The position numbers and the translations under genes are program-made. From the NCBI GenBank assembly GCA_964383665.1, contig CAYLHO010000001.1:62001-126000 (forward strand): a stretch of DNA of 64,000 bases, in the 5' to 3' direction. A model generated the notes under the pieces. It was not told the DNA's origin and searched no databases. It saw nothing but the letters and a program-made list of their open reading frames with translations. Shown in pieces: positions 35,563 through 44,569 of this stretch. The stretch's first letter is position 1. Each line of letters begins with the position of its first letter. The DNA comes from UMGS687 sp964383665 (GTDB lineage Bacteria > Bacillota > Clostridia > Christensenellales > UBA1242).

Positions 35563-36237
35563 ATGAAAATTGACATTTTAACTCTTTTCCCAGATATGTT
35601 TGCGCCTCTTTTCGAAAGTGTTTTGGGGCGCGCTGTTTCAAGCGGAAAACTTGAAATTAACGTTATTAACATTCGAGATTTTTCAAAAGATAAACACAAA
35701 AAATGCGACGATGTTCCTTTTGGCGGAGGAGCAGGAATGCTTATGACGCCACAGCCAATTTACGACGCAATTAAAAGTGTTTTGAAAGAAGAAAGTGTTT
35801 TAATCTATCTTTCACCAAAAGGGGAAGTTTTTTCGCAAGCAAAAGGGATTGAACTTTCGAAGGAAAAGCACCTTGTTTTTCTTTGTGGACATTATGAGGG
35901 AATTGACGAAAGAATTATTGAAATTTTTAATCCAATTCAAATTTCAATTGGCGACTATATTTTAACAGGCGGGGAACTTCCGGCAATGGTTGTTGTTGAT
36001 GCAATTGCAAGACATGTTGACGGCGTTTTAACGAAGGAATCGCTTTCGGAAGAAAGCCACACAAGCGGGCTTTTGGAATATCCGCAATACACGCGCCCAG
36101 CAGATTTTATGGGGTATAAAGTTCCGGAAGTTTTGCTTTCGGGGAATCACGAACATATAAGGAAATTCCGTGAAGAGAAGGCAATTGAGGAAACGAAAAA
36201 CAAAAGGGAGGACATGTTTAACAAATGGAAAAAATAA
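35563..36237 (+). CDS. trmD: tRNA (guanine-N1)-methyltransferase TrmD
   Basis: Methylates G37 of tRNAs to prevent frameshifting; 224 residues. MKIDILTLFPDMFAPLFESV at the start, the SAM-binding trefoil knot with YLSPKGEVF, LCGHYEGIDERI and GDYILTGGELPAM, and the C-terminal helices with RPADFMGYKVPEVLLSGNH. Usually in the rpsP-rimM-trmD-rplS operon; here it stands apart, rplS being at 52 kb, and is joined to rbgA by a 13-base overlap. Confidence 0.96.
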   Translation: MKIDILTLFPDMFAPLFESVLGRAVSSGKLEINVINIRDFSKDKHKKCDDVPFGGGAGMLMTPQPIYDAIKSVLKEESVLIYLSPKGEVFSQAKGIELSKEKHLVFLCGHYEGIDERIIEIFNPIQISIGDYILTGGELPAMVVVDAIARHVDGVLTKESLSEESHTSGLLEYPQYTRPADFMGYKVPEVLLSGNHEHIRKFREEKAIEETKNKREDMFNKWKK

Positions 36238-37058
36238 ACTGGTTTCCTGGGCATATGCAAAAAGCGCTTCGAATGATGGAGGCGGAAGCGAAGAATGTTG
36301 ATGCGTTAATCTATGTTCTTGATTCGCGTGCTCCTTTTGCATGTTTGAATCCAGAATTTGTTAAGATTATTGGGAACAAACCAATTCTTTTCGTCCTTAA
36401 CAAAATTGATTTGGCAGACGAAGCAAAAGTTAAAGAAATTAAAACCAAGATTCCAGGCGAAAACAAACTTGTTGTTGAACTTAACAGCACGTCATCTGGG
36501 GCAATTAATTTAATAACAAATTCTCTTAACGCTCTTTGCGCCTCAACAATTGAAAAATATAGGAGCAAGGGGGTTAACTATTTTGTTCGTGCAATGGTTA
36601 TTGGCGTTCCAAATTGCGGGAAATCGACGCTTGTTAACAACCTCTGCGGGGTTAGAAAAGCAATAACGGGGAACAAGCCTGGGGTCACGAAATCGAAACA
36701 GTGGGTTAAACTTTCAAACAACATTGAAATTTTGGACACTCCGGGAACGCTTTGGCCAAACTTAACAAATGAGGCTGAAGCAAGAAAACTTGCGTTCATT
36801 GGCTCAATTAAGGACGATGTTGTTGAAATTGAGCAACTTTCACTTTTCTTAATCGAAACCCTTTTGGAGCAATATCCAAAATTGATTTTAGAAAGATATG
36901 GCGTTGAAACAGAGGGGGAAACAGTCCTTGAGATAATGGAAAAAATTGCTGAAAAAAGAAAATATGTTGTTCGAGGGGGCGAAATTGACTATGAGCGAAC
37001 AGCAAAGGCAATTTTGGACGATTTCAGGAAAGGAAGAATTGGAAGGATAACGCTGTGA
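36225..37058 (+). CDS. rbgA: Ribosome biogenesis GTPase RbgA (YlqF)
   Basis: Circularly permuted GTPase needed for late 50S assembly; 277 residues. NWFPGHMQKA starts the protein; G4 (LNKIDLAD) precedes G1 (GVPNCGKSTL) and G3 (DTPGTLWP), the permuted order. The C-terminal ANTAR-like helical domain follows. It overlaps trmD at the start and yraN at the end (GTGA), so the three form one transcript. Confidence 0.95.
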   Translation: MEKINWFPGHMQKALRMMEAEAKNVDALIYVLDSRAPFACLNPEFVKIIGNKPILFVLNKIDLADEAKVKEIKTKIPGENKLVVELNSTSSGAINLITNSLNALCASTIEKYRSKGVNYFVRAMVIGVPNCGKSTLVNNLCGVRKAITGNKPGVTKSKQWVKLSNNIEILDTPGTLWPNLTNEAEARKLAFIGSIKDDVVEIEQLSLFLIETLLEQYPKLILERYGVETEGETVLEIMEKIAEKRKYVVRGGEIDYERTAKAILDDFRKGRIGRITL

Positions 37059-37396
37059 ACACAAAAATTCTTGGAACAAGCGGAGAAGCAAAGGCGGCTC
37101 AATTTTTGAGAGATAAAGGATATAAAATTTTGGCAACTAATTTTTCAAACAAGGTTGGCGAAATTGATATTGTTGCCGAGGATAAAAATTTTGTTGTTTT
37201 TGTTGAAGTTAAAACGCGTTCTTCAAAACTTTTTGGGCTTCCATGCGAGGCTGTTACATGGCGCAAACAGCAAAAAATTAGGCAGGTTTCGCTTTCATAT
37301 TTGAAATCTCAAAAAATCCTTAACAAAGTTCAATCCCGTTTTGATGTTGTTGAAATTATTGGCGATGAAATTCGGCACATTGAAAATGCATTTTAA
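37055..37396 (+). CDS. YraN/UPF0102 family endonuclease-like protein
   Basis: 113 residues of the restriction-endonuclease-like fold: GTSGEAKAAQFLRDKGYKIL, then GEIDIVAEDKNFVVFVEVKTRSS with the D and E-x-K metal-site residues. GTG start overlapping the rbgA stop. The ylqF-(rnhB)-yraN arrangement is common in Bacillota. It often neighbours comM, which here is at 52 kb. The cellular role is not established. Confidence 0.9.
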   Translation: MNTKILGTSGEAKAAQFLRDKGYKILATNFSNKVGEIDIVAEDKNFVVFVEVKTRSSKLFGLPCEAVTWRKQQKIRQVSLSYLKSQKILNKVQSRFDVVEIIGDEIRHIENAF

Positions 37397-37399
37397 AAT

Positions 37400-38431
37400 T
37401 TAAAGGAACAAAGAGCATAGCGCAAGGCAAATTAAGAAAGAAATTATGCCTTGCGTTGTTTTTTGCATGAAGAAAAATTTTTTAGAAATTTTAAACTTAT
37501 TCAAAAAGGCAAGTGCTTGAAAGGAAATTGCAAGGCCGCCAAATGAAATTAGAAAACAGCAAATTGAAGCTTTAAAAGCAAGGGGAATTGTTGAAGAAGC
37601 AACAAGTAAGCAACCTTTTGTCATTTCAAAAAAACCAAAAATAAGCCCATTTGAAACGTTTGCTTCAAGCCCAAGAGTTGAAAGCAAAAGAGAAATTGGC
37701 TTGAAAAAGCCGAGCGACGAAAAAACTTCGGTAACAACAAAAAAGATTGTTATGAATCCACCAACAAGCAAAATTGAATTAACGCCGTCGAGCATTGTTT
37801 TGCTTAAGTCAAATTCGTTCTTCTTCTCGATTTTTTGAGAAGATTGGGGAATTTCTTTTGGTGTGTATGAGCGAAACAGAAGCCCGTTGACAAGCGCGCC
37901 AAGAATGTGGGAAATGTAAATTAAAACTGCCGCTTTTTGAGACAGTAACATTCCAACTCCAACTGTTCCAACAATAAACATTGGTCCGGAGTTTGAAGTG
38001 AAAGAGCAAATTCGATGGGCTTCAGTTCGGGAGATTTTTCCGTTTTCATAGAGTTCGCTTGTAAGTTTCGCGCCAAGAGGATAGCCTGCCAAAATGCTCA
38101 TTAAAAAAACATATGAGGAAACTTCCGGGCAGTTAAATAATTTTTTTGTGGGTTTTGAAAAGTGCTTTGAAATTTCAGTTGGAAATCCTGTTGCGGTTAA
38201 AAGTTTCGAAAAAATCATAAAAGGGAAAAGCGATGGAAGAACGCAAGTTGCCCAAACTCTTATCCCTTGAAACGTAAATTCAGAATACTTTTTGGGACTT
38301 AAAACAATTGCGAAAATTATTGTTAGAATTAAAATTGCATAAATGAAATTAACATTGGTTAATTTGCGTATAATATTTTTTAAACAAGTGGTTTTCTTTC
38401 CAAGTTTATTTGACAATTTTGATTTATTCAT
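37400..38431 (-). CDS. ylbJ: Sporulation integral membrane protein YlbJ
   Basis: 343-residue membrane protein with the nucleoside-transporter-like gate domains. Key stretches: ATCVLPSLFPFMIFSKLL, SILAGYPLGAKLTSELYENG and EAHRICSFTSNSGPMFIVGTVG. In Bacillus it is made under sigma-E and helps form spore cortex. The gene is convergent with yraN (3-base gap) and divergent from pta. One of several spore genes here. Confidence 0.88.
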   Translation of the reverse strand: MNKSKLSNKLGKKTTCLKNIIRKLTNVNFIYAILILTIIFAIVLSPKKYSEFTFQGIRVWATCVLPSLFPFMIFSKLLTATGFPTEISKHFSKPTKKLFNCPEVSSYVFLMSILAGYPLGAKLTSELYENGKISRTEAHRICSFTSNSGPMFIVGTVGVGMLLSQKAAVLIYISHILGALVNGLLFRSYTPKEIPQSSQKIEKKNEFDLSKTMLDGVNSILLVGGFITIFFVVTEVFSSLGFFKPISLLLSTLGLEANVSNGLIFGFFEMTKGCLLVASSTIPLAFKASICCFLISFGGLAISFQALAFLNKFKISKKFFFMQKTTQGIISFLICLALCSLFL

Positions 38432-38485
38432 TTAAAATAAATTTACGTTAAAACTTTGGAATGTATGAAAACCACGGGAGATTTT

Positions 38486-39463
38486 ATGTTCAGCGAAAAG
38501 ATGCTTATTAAAAAAGCGAAAAAGAAATATAAAACAATTGTTTTTCCTGAAGCAGATTTCAGCGAAAGAACAATGGAAGCGGCAAAATTTTTGAACAAAA
38601 AGAAAATTGTTCGAGTTGTTTTGCTTGGCGATGAAAGTGCGCTTGTTTTGCGCTTTAAAGACCAAATTAAGGGAATGACAATAATCAACCCAAAAACTTC
38701 GGAAATCTATGATGACCTTGTTAAAATTTTGTATGAAAAACGCAAAGATAAGGGAATGACATTTGAAGAAGCCGAAAAACTTGCGCTTGATCCAATTTGC
38801 TTTGGAACGCTTTTGGTTGAGGCAGGAATTGCAGACGGAATGGTTGCCGGGGCAGAAACACCAAGCGAAAAAGTTATTAAAAATGCACTTCAAATTATCA
38901 AAGCAAAAAATAAAAATGAAATCGTTTCTTCCTTCATGATGCTTTATGGAAAAAACAAATTCTTTAAGAAAAGAGGAGTTGTTTTTGCAAGCGACATAAG
39001 TCTTAACATTTCTCCAAGTTCGGAAGAACTTGCTCAAATTGGAAAACAAACCGCCGAAAGTTTCGAGTCGTTTGCGTCGGGAAAAGCAAAAGTTGCAATG
39101 CTTTCATATTCAACAGACGGATCGGGGAAAGGCGAGAGCGTTGAAAAAGTTAGAGCGGCGGCGGCAATTTTGAAGAACAAAAAACTTATTGTTGACGGCG
39201 AAATCCAATTTGATGCTGCTGTTTCAAGCGAAATTTCTAAAATTAAGAATCCAAAAGGTTGCTTAAAAGGCGATGCAAATGTTTTTGTTTTCCCGGATTT
39301 AAACAGCGGGAACATTTGCTATAAGGCAATTCAACATGTTTCGGGCGCTAAAGCAATTGGTCCAATCCTTCAAAATTTAAACAAGCCGGTTAACGACCTT
39401 TCTCGCGGTTGTTCCGTTTGGGACATCGTTTTGGTTGCAGCTGTAACCGCAATTCAGGCATAA
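38486..39463 (+). CDS. pta: Phosphate acetyltransferase
   Basis: Converts acetyl-CoA to acetyl phosphate, the first step of acetate and ATP formation; 325 residues. IVFPEADFSERTMEAAKFL at the start, then ADGMVAGAETPSEKVIKNAL, LSYSTDGSGKGESVEKV and the ending FVFPDLNSGNICYKAIQ...LQNLNKPVNDLSRGCSVWDIV. The start is the ATG behind CGGGAG. ackA is not adjacent. With the hydrogenase it fits an acetate-forming anaerobe. tsaD begins immediately at the stop. Confidence 0.95.
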   Translation: MFSEKMLIKKAKKKYKTIVFPEADFSERTMEAAKFLNKKKIVRVVLLGDESALVLRFKDQIKGMTIINPKTSEIYDDLVKILYEKRKDKGMTFEEAEKLALDPICFGTLLVEAGIADGMVAGAETPSEKVIKNALQIIKAKNKNEIVSSFMMLYGKNKFFKKRGVVFASDISLNISPSSEELAQIGKQTAESFESFASGKAKVAMLSYSTDGSGKGESVEKVRAAAAILKNKKLIVDGEIQFDAAVSSEISKIKNPKGCLKGDANVFVFPDLNSGNICYKAIQHVSGAKAIGPILQNLNKPVNDLSRGCSVWDIVLVAAVTAIQA

Positions 39464-40528
39464 ATGGAAAAATTATATTATCAAAGAGCAAAAGAAAAAT
39501 TTGAAATGTTGCGAACAAAAGAAATTGTCCGCATTTTATCAATTGAAAGTTCGTGCGACGAAACAAGCGTTGCATTAATTGAAAATGGACGAAAAATCCT
39601 TTCGAACATAATTGCTTCGCAAATTGATATCCACACGCGATTTGGCGGTGTTGTTCCTGAAATTGCATCAAGAAATCATGTGACGGCAATTTCAAACATC
39701 TATCGTGAAGCGCTTGAAAAGGCAAACATTTCCGAAAAAGAAATTGATGCTGTTGCCGTAACTTATGGCGCTGGGCTTGTTGGCGCGCTTTTGGTTGGAG
39801 TTAACTTTGCGAAATCGCTTGCGTTTTCGCTTGATGTTCCGCTTATTGCTGTAAGCCACATTAAAGGGCATATCGCTGCAAACTATTTAACATACGAAAA
39901 TCTTGAGCCTCCTTTTGTTTGTCTTATGGTAAGCGGCGGGCACACCGCAATTTTGAACATTCCTTCCTATAATTCCCACGAACTTATTGGAACAACCGTT
40001 GACGATGCTGCCGGCGAGGCGTTTGACAAGGTTGCGCGTGTTGTTGGACTGGGCTATCCCGGAGGCCCAAAGGTTGATAAAGCGGCAAAAGAAGGGCAGG
40101 AATCAATTAAATTTGTTTCCCACAGCCCAATGCAAAACTCATTTAATTTCAGCTTCAGCGGGCTTAAAACAGCAGTTATTAACTATGTTCATAAATTAAC
40201 TCAAAATGGCGAAGAAATTAACGTTCCAAACATTTGCGCAAGTTTTCAAAAAGAAGTTACAAACGAACTTGTTGGAAAAACAATTTTGGCTTGCGAAAAA
40301 TTGGGCGGGAAAAAACTTGTTGTTGCTGGCGGAGTTTCGGCAAACTCAAAACTTAAGGAAACCCTTAAAACGGAAACGGAAAAGCGGAACATAGAGTTGT
40401 TCATGCCTTCTCTTATCCTTTGCACGGACAACGCGGCAATGATTGGAAGCGCTGCATATTATCTTATGAAAGACGGGCTTGGGCTTAGCGATTTGTCGCT
40501 CACGGCGTCTTCAACAGTTTCGCTTTAA
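39464..40528 (+). CDS. tsaD: tRNA N6-adenosine threonylcarbamoyltransferase TsaD
   Basis: Makes t6A37 in ANN-decoding tRNAs; 354 residues. RILSIESSCDETSVALIENG, metal ligands in AVSHIKGHIAANYL, then MVSGGHTAI and VAGGVSANSKLKE. Start at the ATG touching the pta stop; an ATG at 39506 (MLRTKEIVRILSIESS) would be nearer the usual length. The product is the substrate of MtaB, coded at 16 kb. Confidence 0.95.
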   Translation: MEKLYYQRAKEKFEMLRTKEIVRILSIESSCDETSVALIENGRKILSNIIASQIDIHTRFGGVVPEIASRNHVTAISNIYREALEKANISEKEIDAVAVTYGAGLVGALLVGVNFAKSLAFSLDVPLIAVSHIKGHIAANYLTYENLEPPFVCLMVSGGHTAILNIPSYNSHELIGTTVDDAAGEAFDKVARVVGLGYPGGPKVDKAAKEGQESIKFVSHSPMQNSFNFSFSGLKTAVINYVHKLTQNGEEINVPNICASFQKEVTNELVGKTILACEKLGGKKLVVAGGVSANSKLKETLKTETEKRNIELFMPSLILCTDNAAMIGSAAYYLMKDGLGLSDLSLTASSTVSL

Positions 40529-40567
40529 AAGACTAAAACAGAATTAAAATGGAGAAGATAGATTGAA

Positions 40568-41140
40568 ATGGAAAGCCCCTATCTTCTTTTTTTTGTTCCA
40601 ATAATTTTGATTGTTGTTTTTCCGCTAACAATTGACGGGAAATTTTCTTATGACTTTCTTGAAAATCATGGGGCAATTTCTGTTCATCTTTGGTTTATCA
40701 AAATTTTCGTTGCAAAAATTAAAAGAGAAAAAACAAGGATAGTTTTGATAACGCAAAAGGGAAATAAGGACGTTAAAATTGAGTTCGGCGAAAAACAACT
40801 TCGTTTTTTAATCTTTTTTCAAAGGGAAGTTGGAAACAAAATTAAGGTTCGAAAACTCAACGTATATTCTGTTGTTGGCGAGGGAGAGCCATTCAAAAGT
40901 TCGCTTGTTTCCGCTGCATTTTCAAATGCTGTTCAAATTTTTCTTGCTCGGCTTAAAACCAAGCAGCAAACAGGAAGTTTTTGTTTGAAAAATAAAACAG
41001 AATTTTTTGAAAGTAAATTTTCTGTTGGAATTTCAATGTGGATAACCCTTTCAATTTTTGATGTCATCTTCAGCGGACTTGTTTCAATTTTAAGAAACAA
41101 AAACGACAGCAAGGTCGACCGAAAACTAAAAAATGTTTAA
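40568..41140 (+). CDS. DUF2953 protein, YtfI-like
   Basis: 190 residues. An N-terminal membrane segment (LLFFVPIILIVVFPLTI) and a beta-rich DUF2953-like body with SVHLWFIKIFVAKIKREK. Placed directly before ytfJ as in Bacillus and Clostridia, where it is thought to serve sporulation. Recognition rests largely on this synteny. Confidence 0.65.
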   Translation: MESPYLLFFVPIILIVVFPLTIDGKFSYDFLENHGAISVHLWFIKIFVAKIKREKTRIVLITQKGNKDVKIEFGEKQLRFLIFFQREVGNKIKVRKLNVYSVVGEGEPFKSSLVSAAFSNAVQIFLARLKTKQQTGSFCLKNKTEFFESKFSVGISMWITLSIFDVIFSGLVSILRNKNDSKVDRKLKNV

Positions 41141-41193
41141 AAATTTTAATAAATTTTAAGTTAAAGTGCAAAATACATTTTGAGGTTAATTAT

Positions 41194-41595
41194 ATGAAAG
41201 TTTATGAAAGAACGTCAACAATCGACAACTTGATTGAAAGAACAATTGCATCTCTTAAAACAATTTCAACAAATGAAACAATTTTTGGGAATCCAACAAA
41301 CTTGCCCGACGGAACATCAATTATTCCTGTTTCAAAAATTACTGTTGGGTTTGTTGTTGGAGGCGGGGAATATGCCGATGTTTCAACGCGACGAGTTGCA
41401 ACCCATTATCCAACGGCTGGGGGCAGCGGCGGAGCAGTTATGCTTAATCCAATTGGATTTCTTGTTTCAACGCCAAGCGAAGTTAAATTTGTTTCAACAA
41501 CAAATGAAACAAACTATCAAAAAATTTTGGAACTTGTTGCAAAAACAGCCGAAAAAATTTCCTCATCATTCGAGAAAAAGGAGACAAACAAATGA
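41194..41595 (+). CDS. ytfJ: Spore protein YtfJ (GerW family)
   Basis: 133 residues with the family signature IFGNPTNLPDGTSIIPVSKI followed by VGFVVGGGEY and GGSGGAVMLNPIGFLV. GerW proteins are needed for proper spore germination. Its stop overlaps the dacF start (ATGA), linking the pair. Confidence 0.92.
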   Translation: MKVYERTSTIDNLIERTIASLKTISTNETIFGNPTNLPDGTSIIPVSKITVGFVVGGGEYADVSTRRVATHYPTAGGSGGAVMLNPIGFLVSTPSEVKFVSTTNETNYQKILELVAKTAEKISSSFEKKETNK

Positions 41596-42782
41596 AAATA
41601 AGGAAAGTTAAGTTAATAATTCTAATTCTTTGTTTGGTCATGATTTTTTCCTTTATTTTTTCGTCTTTCCTTGCGAAGCCAACCGAAGTTGTTGCCGAAA
41701 ATCGAGATCTTTCGTTTTTGGATTCAACCGAAGAAACTGCAACTTATGCAAGAGGAATGGCTGTTATTGAGGCGTCAACCGGCCGAATTTTGTATCAAAA
41801 AAATTGTCATGGGCAATTTCCAATGGCATCAACAACAAAAATTATGACTGCGCTTGTTGCCCTTGAAAATTCAACAAACCTTGATGAAACTTTCGAGGTT
41901 GACCCTCGAAGCGTTGGAATTGAAGGAACAAGTTTGTATCTTAAAAAGGGAGAGAAAAAAACTCTTCGCGAGCTTCTTTATGGGCTCATGCTCCCATCTG
42001 GGAACGATGCGGCGGTTGCAATTGCATGTCGCGTTTGCGGGAATGAGGATAAATTTGTTGAACTTATGAACAAGAAAGCAAGTGAACTTGGGCTTGAAAA
42101 CACAAGTTTTGCAAATGTTCATGGCTTGGACATGGAAGGCCATTTCACAAGCGCTTATGACCTTGCAAAAATAACTGCATGCGCAATGGAAAATCCGGTT
42201 TTTCGTGAAATTGTTTCAACAAAAAACATAAGAGTTTCGGGAAACGATGAAGTTCCGGCAAAACTTTTAAAAAACAAAAATAAACTTCTTTGGGAAATGG
42301 ATTGTTGCGAAGGGGTTAAAACCGGTTTCACAGATAACGCAAAAAGATGTTTTGTTGCAAGCGCAAAGCAAAACGGAATGAGGCTTATTTGCGTTGTTTT
42401 AAACTGCGGACCGATGTTTGAGGAAAGCAAAAGACTTTTGCAAATGGGGTTCGAAAATTATTCAATGGTTTCGCTTTTAAAAGAATATTCAAAGCAGCCA
42501 AGTGTTTGCGTTGAAAAAGGGGTTAAAGAAAATGTTGAAACCTTTTCAAAACGCAAGTTCGATTTTCCGCTTTCAAAGCAAGAAATTGAAAAAATAAAAA
42601 CAGAAATTGAACTTCTGTCTTCAATTGAAGCCCCAATTGAGAAAGAACAAGAACTTGGAAAAATTTCAATTAAACTTGGTGATGAAACAATTTTTGAGGA
42701 AAAAATTTATTCAACAAACAAAATTGAATCAACAAAGTTTATGGATAAAATTGAAAAGATAACTAATAACTGGAATTTGTGA
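41592..42782 (+). CDS. dacF: D-alanyl-D-alanine carboxypeptidase (DacF-like)
   Basis: Penicillin-binding protein that trims peptidoglycan stem peptides; 396 residues. Signal/anchor helix (LIILILCLVMIFSFIFSSFL), catalytic SxxK in MASTTKIMTA, SGN in PSGNDAAVAIA and KTG in GVKTGFTDNAK, then a C-terminal beta domain. Sited after ytfJ, it fits the sporulation-specific DacF. spmA/spmB, which often separate it from rluB, are missing here. Confidence 0.92.
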   Translation: MKIRKVKLIILILCLVMIFSFIFSSFLAKPTEVVAENRDLSFLDSTEETATYARGMAVIEASTGRILYQKNCHGQFPMASTTKIMTALVALENSTNLDETFEVDPRSVGIEGTSLYLKKGEKKTLRELLYGLMLPSGNDAAVAIACRVCGNEDKFVELMNKKASELGLENTSFANVHGLDMEGHFTSAYDLAKITACAMENPVFREIVSTKNIRVSGNDEVPAKLLKNKNKLLWEMDCCEGVKTGFTDNAKRCFVASAKQNGMRLICVVLNCGPMFEESKRLLQMGFENYSMVSLLKEYSKQPSVCVEKGVKENVETFSKRKFDFPLSKQEIEKIKTEIELLSSIEAPIEKEQELGKISIKLGDETIFEEKIYSTNKIESTKFMDKIEKITNNWNL

Positions 42783-42789
42783 AATATGT

Positions 42790-42818
42790 TTGCTTTTGTT
42801 GTGTAAATGATTTAAAAT
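42790..42818 (+). promoter_or_regulatory. Promoter of rluB, +1 at the ATG
   Basis: TTGCTT, a 17-base spacer and TAAAAT (42813-42818), six bases before the ATG. No ribosome site. Confidence 0.6.
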
Positions 42819-42824
42819 TAAATC

Positions 42825-43553
42825 ATGAGATTAAATAAATTTTTAAGCACGGCAGGTGTTGCCTCAAGACGAAAAGCAGACGAATTAATTAAGCAAGGAA
42901 AAATTTTTGTTAACGGGAAAGTTGCAAGCGAACTTGGAACTGTTATCAACGAATTTAAGGACGAAGTTGTTTTAGACGGTCAAAAAATTTCCCTTTCAAA
43001 CGAGTTTGTATATTACAAACTTAACAAACCAAAAGGATATATTTGCTCAAACAGAGATGAAAAAGGAAGAAAAACAATTTTTTCTCTTCTTCCTTCATCA
43101 ACTCGTCTTTTTTCAATTGGAAGGCTTGACTATAACACAGAGGGGCTTATTCTTATAACAAACGACGGTGATTTTGCCGATTGCGTTATGCACCCTCGCT
43201 ATGAAATTGAAAAGGAATATATTGTAACAATTGAAGGCAAGGTTCAAGAAAGCGAACTTGCTGTTCTTCGTGCGGGTGCGGTTGAAAATGGAAAAAGAAT
43301 GCCGCCGGCAAAGGTTAAAGCAATTAAATTTGACGGGAAATTAACCCGTCTTTCCGTTGTTATAACCGAAGGGCAAAACCATCAAGTTCGAAGGATGTTC
43401 GATGCAATTGGAAAAACAATTGTGCTTTTAAAACGCATTCGCGTTGGCGAAATCACGCTTGGAGGTTTGCAACGCGGAAAATTCAAAGAACTTTCGAAAA
43501 GTGAAATGGAAATTGTTAACAATTTGAAACTTGACGGTAAGTTTGATATATAA
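42825..43553 (+). CDS. rluB: 23S rRNA pseudouridine synthase RluB-type
   Basis: 242 residues: N-terminal S4 domain (RLNKFLSTAGVASRRKADELI), catalytic Asp in SIGRLDYNTEGLILITNDGD, and EGQNHQVRRMFDAIG. It isomerises a uridine in 23S rRNA near helix 90. A leaderless-type promoter directly precedes the start. plsC follows after 17 bases. Confidence 0.93.
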   Translation: MRLNKFLSTAGVASRRKADELIKQGKIFVNGKVASELGTVINEFKDEVVLDGQKISLSNEFVYYKLNKPKGYICSNRDEKGRKTIFSLLPSSTRLFSIGRLDYNTEGLILITNDGDFADCVMHPRYEIEKEYIVTIEGKVQESELAVLRAGAVENGKRMPPAKVKAIKFDGKLTRLSVVITEGQNHQVRRMFDAIGKTIVLLKRIRVGEITLGGLQRGKFKELSKSEMEIVNNLKLDGKFDI

Positions 43554-43570
43554 TACTTTGGAGGAAAAAA

Positions 43571-44143
43571 TTGAATTTTGTTAAATTTTTAGTTTATCCA
43601 TGGGTTTGGCTTGCATATCCAACAGCATTTAAAGGGAAGAAAAACATTCCAAAAGGGAAGGTTATTTTTGTTTGCAACCACATGAGCAATGTTGATGCAA
43701 TTTTGCTTGTTTTGGCAACATGGCGAAAACAATATTTCCTTGCGAAAAAAGAACTTTTTAAAAACAAATTCATGCGCGGGATTATGAAATTTGTCCATGC
43801 AATTCCTGTTGATAGGGGGAAAACCGACCTGAACGCAATCAAACTTTCGCTTAAAGTTTTGAATAGTGAAAAAGTTTTAACAATTTTCCCGGAGGGAACA
43901 CGAAACAAAACCGAGCAAGACCTTTCAGAGGTTAAGGGCGGGGCGGCAATGTTTGCTATCAAAACAAAAACGCCAATTGTTCCCGTTTGGATTAAGAAGA
44001 AACCAAAACTTTTTCGCCCAAACACTCTTCGGTTTGGAAAACCTTTCACTTTGGAAGAGTTTTACGATCAAAAACTTACGGCAGAAGTTATGGAAAAGGC
44101 GGGGCAAAAAGTTGCCGAAAAATTGCTTGAAAATAAAATATAA
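43571..44143 (+). CDS. plsC: 1-acylglycerol-3-phosphate acyltransferase PlsC
   Basis: Makes phosphatidic acid, the step after PlsY; 190 residues. Catalytic HxxxxD in NHMSNVDAILL, then FPEGTRNKTEQDLSEVKGG with the substrate-binding FPEGTR, and PIVPVWI. TTG start behind GGAGG. Followed by a terminator. Confidence 0.93.
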   Translation: MNFVKFLVYPWVWLAYPTAFKGKKNIPKGKVIFVCNHMSNVDAILLVLATWRKQYFLAKKELFKNKFMRGIMKFVHAIPVDRGKTDLNAIKLSLKVLNSEKVLTIFPEGTRNKTEQDLSEVKGGAAMFAIKTKTPIVPVWIKKKPKLFRPNTLRFGKPFTLEEFYDQKLTAEVMEKAGQKVAEKLLENKI

Positions 44144-44167
44144 GACCAATAAGTCTTATATTTTTTT
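44137..44167 (+). terminator. Terminator after plsC
   Basis: Ten-bp stem AATATAAGAC / GTCTTATATT overlapping the stop codon, with a T-run. Confidence 0.85.
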
Positions 44168-44170
44168 AAT

Positions 44171-44197
44171 AAAAAAACGGCTTAATTTCTAGCCGTT
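44171..44197 (-). terminator. Terminator of rpsT
   Basis: AACGGCT / AGCCGTT around an 8-base loop; seven A on the plus strand give a T-run for the minus-strand gene. It overlaps the rpsT stop. Confidence 0.8.
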
Positions 44198-44464
44198 AAT
44201 TTTTTTTGCGTTATCTAAAAGTTTTGCAAGAGTTGCTTTCTTTGAGTTTGCGTTATTTTTGTGGATTACATTGTCTTTAGCAGCTGTGTCCAAAAGCGAG
44301 AAAACTTCGCTTAAAAGTTTTTGAGCTTCGTCGAGGTTGTTTTCTTTAACTGCCATTTTATACTTTTTAACATAAGTTGAAATCTTGGATTTAATCATTC
44401 TGTTTTCCAAGTTTTTCTTTTCATTAACTCCAACTCTTTTAATTGCTGATTTAATGTTTGGCAC
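44189..44464 (-). CDS. rpsT: 30S ribosomal protein S20
   Basis: 91-residue, very basic helical 16S rRNA-binding protein. MPNIKSAIKRVGVNEKKNLE at the start and NNANSKKATLAKLLDNAKK at the end are typical. GTG start with AAAGGAGAAAG upstream. Confidence 0.96.
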   Translation of the reverse strand: MPNIKSAIKRVGVNEKKNLENRMIKSKISTYVKKYKMAVKENNLDEAQKLLSEVFSLLDTAAKDNVIHKNNANSKKATLAKLLDNAKKING

Positions 44465-44569
44465 GGTCTTTCTCCTTTTTGTTATCTTACTTTCGAGAGT
44501 TTAACACATATTGGGAAGATTTGCAAGCAAAATTTTCATATTTTCAAAAAAATTTCAAAAACTAGGGTT

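Noticed and set aside
38432..39049. Open frame on the minus strand opposite pta (205 codons)
   Set aside because: Low-complexity Phe/Asn/Lys product, no ribosome site, wholly inside a clear pta gene.
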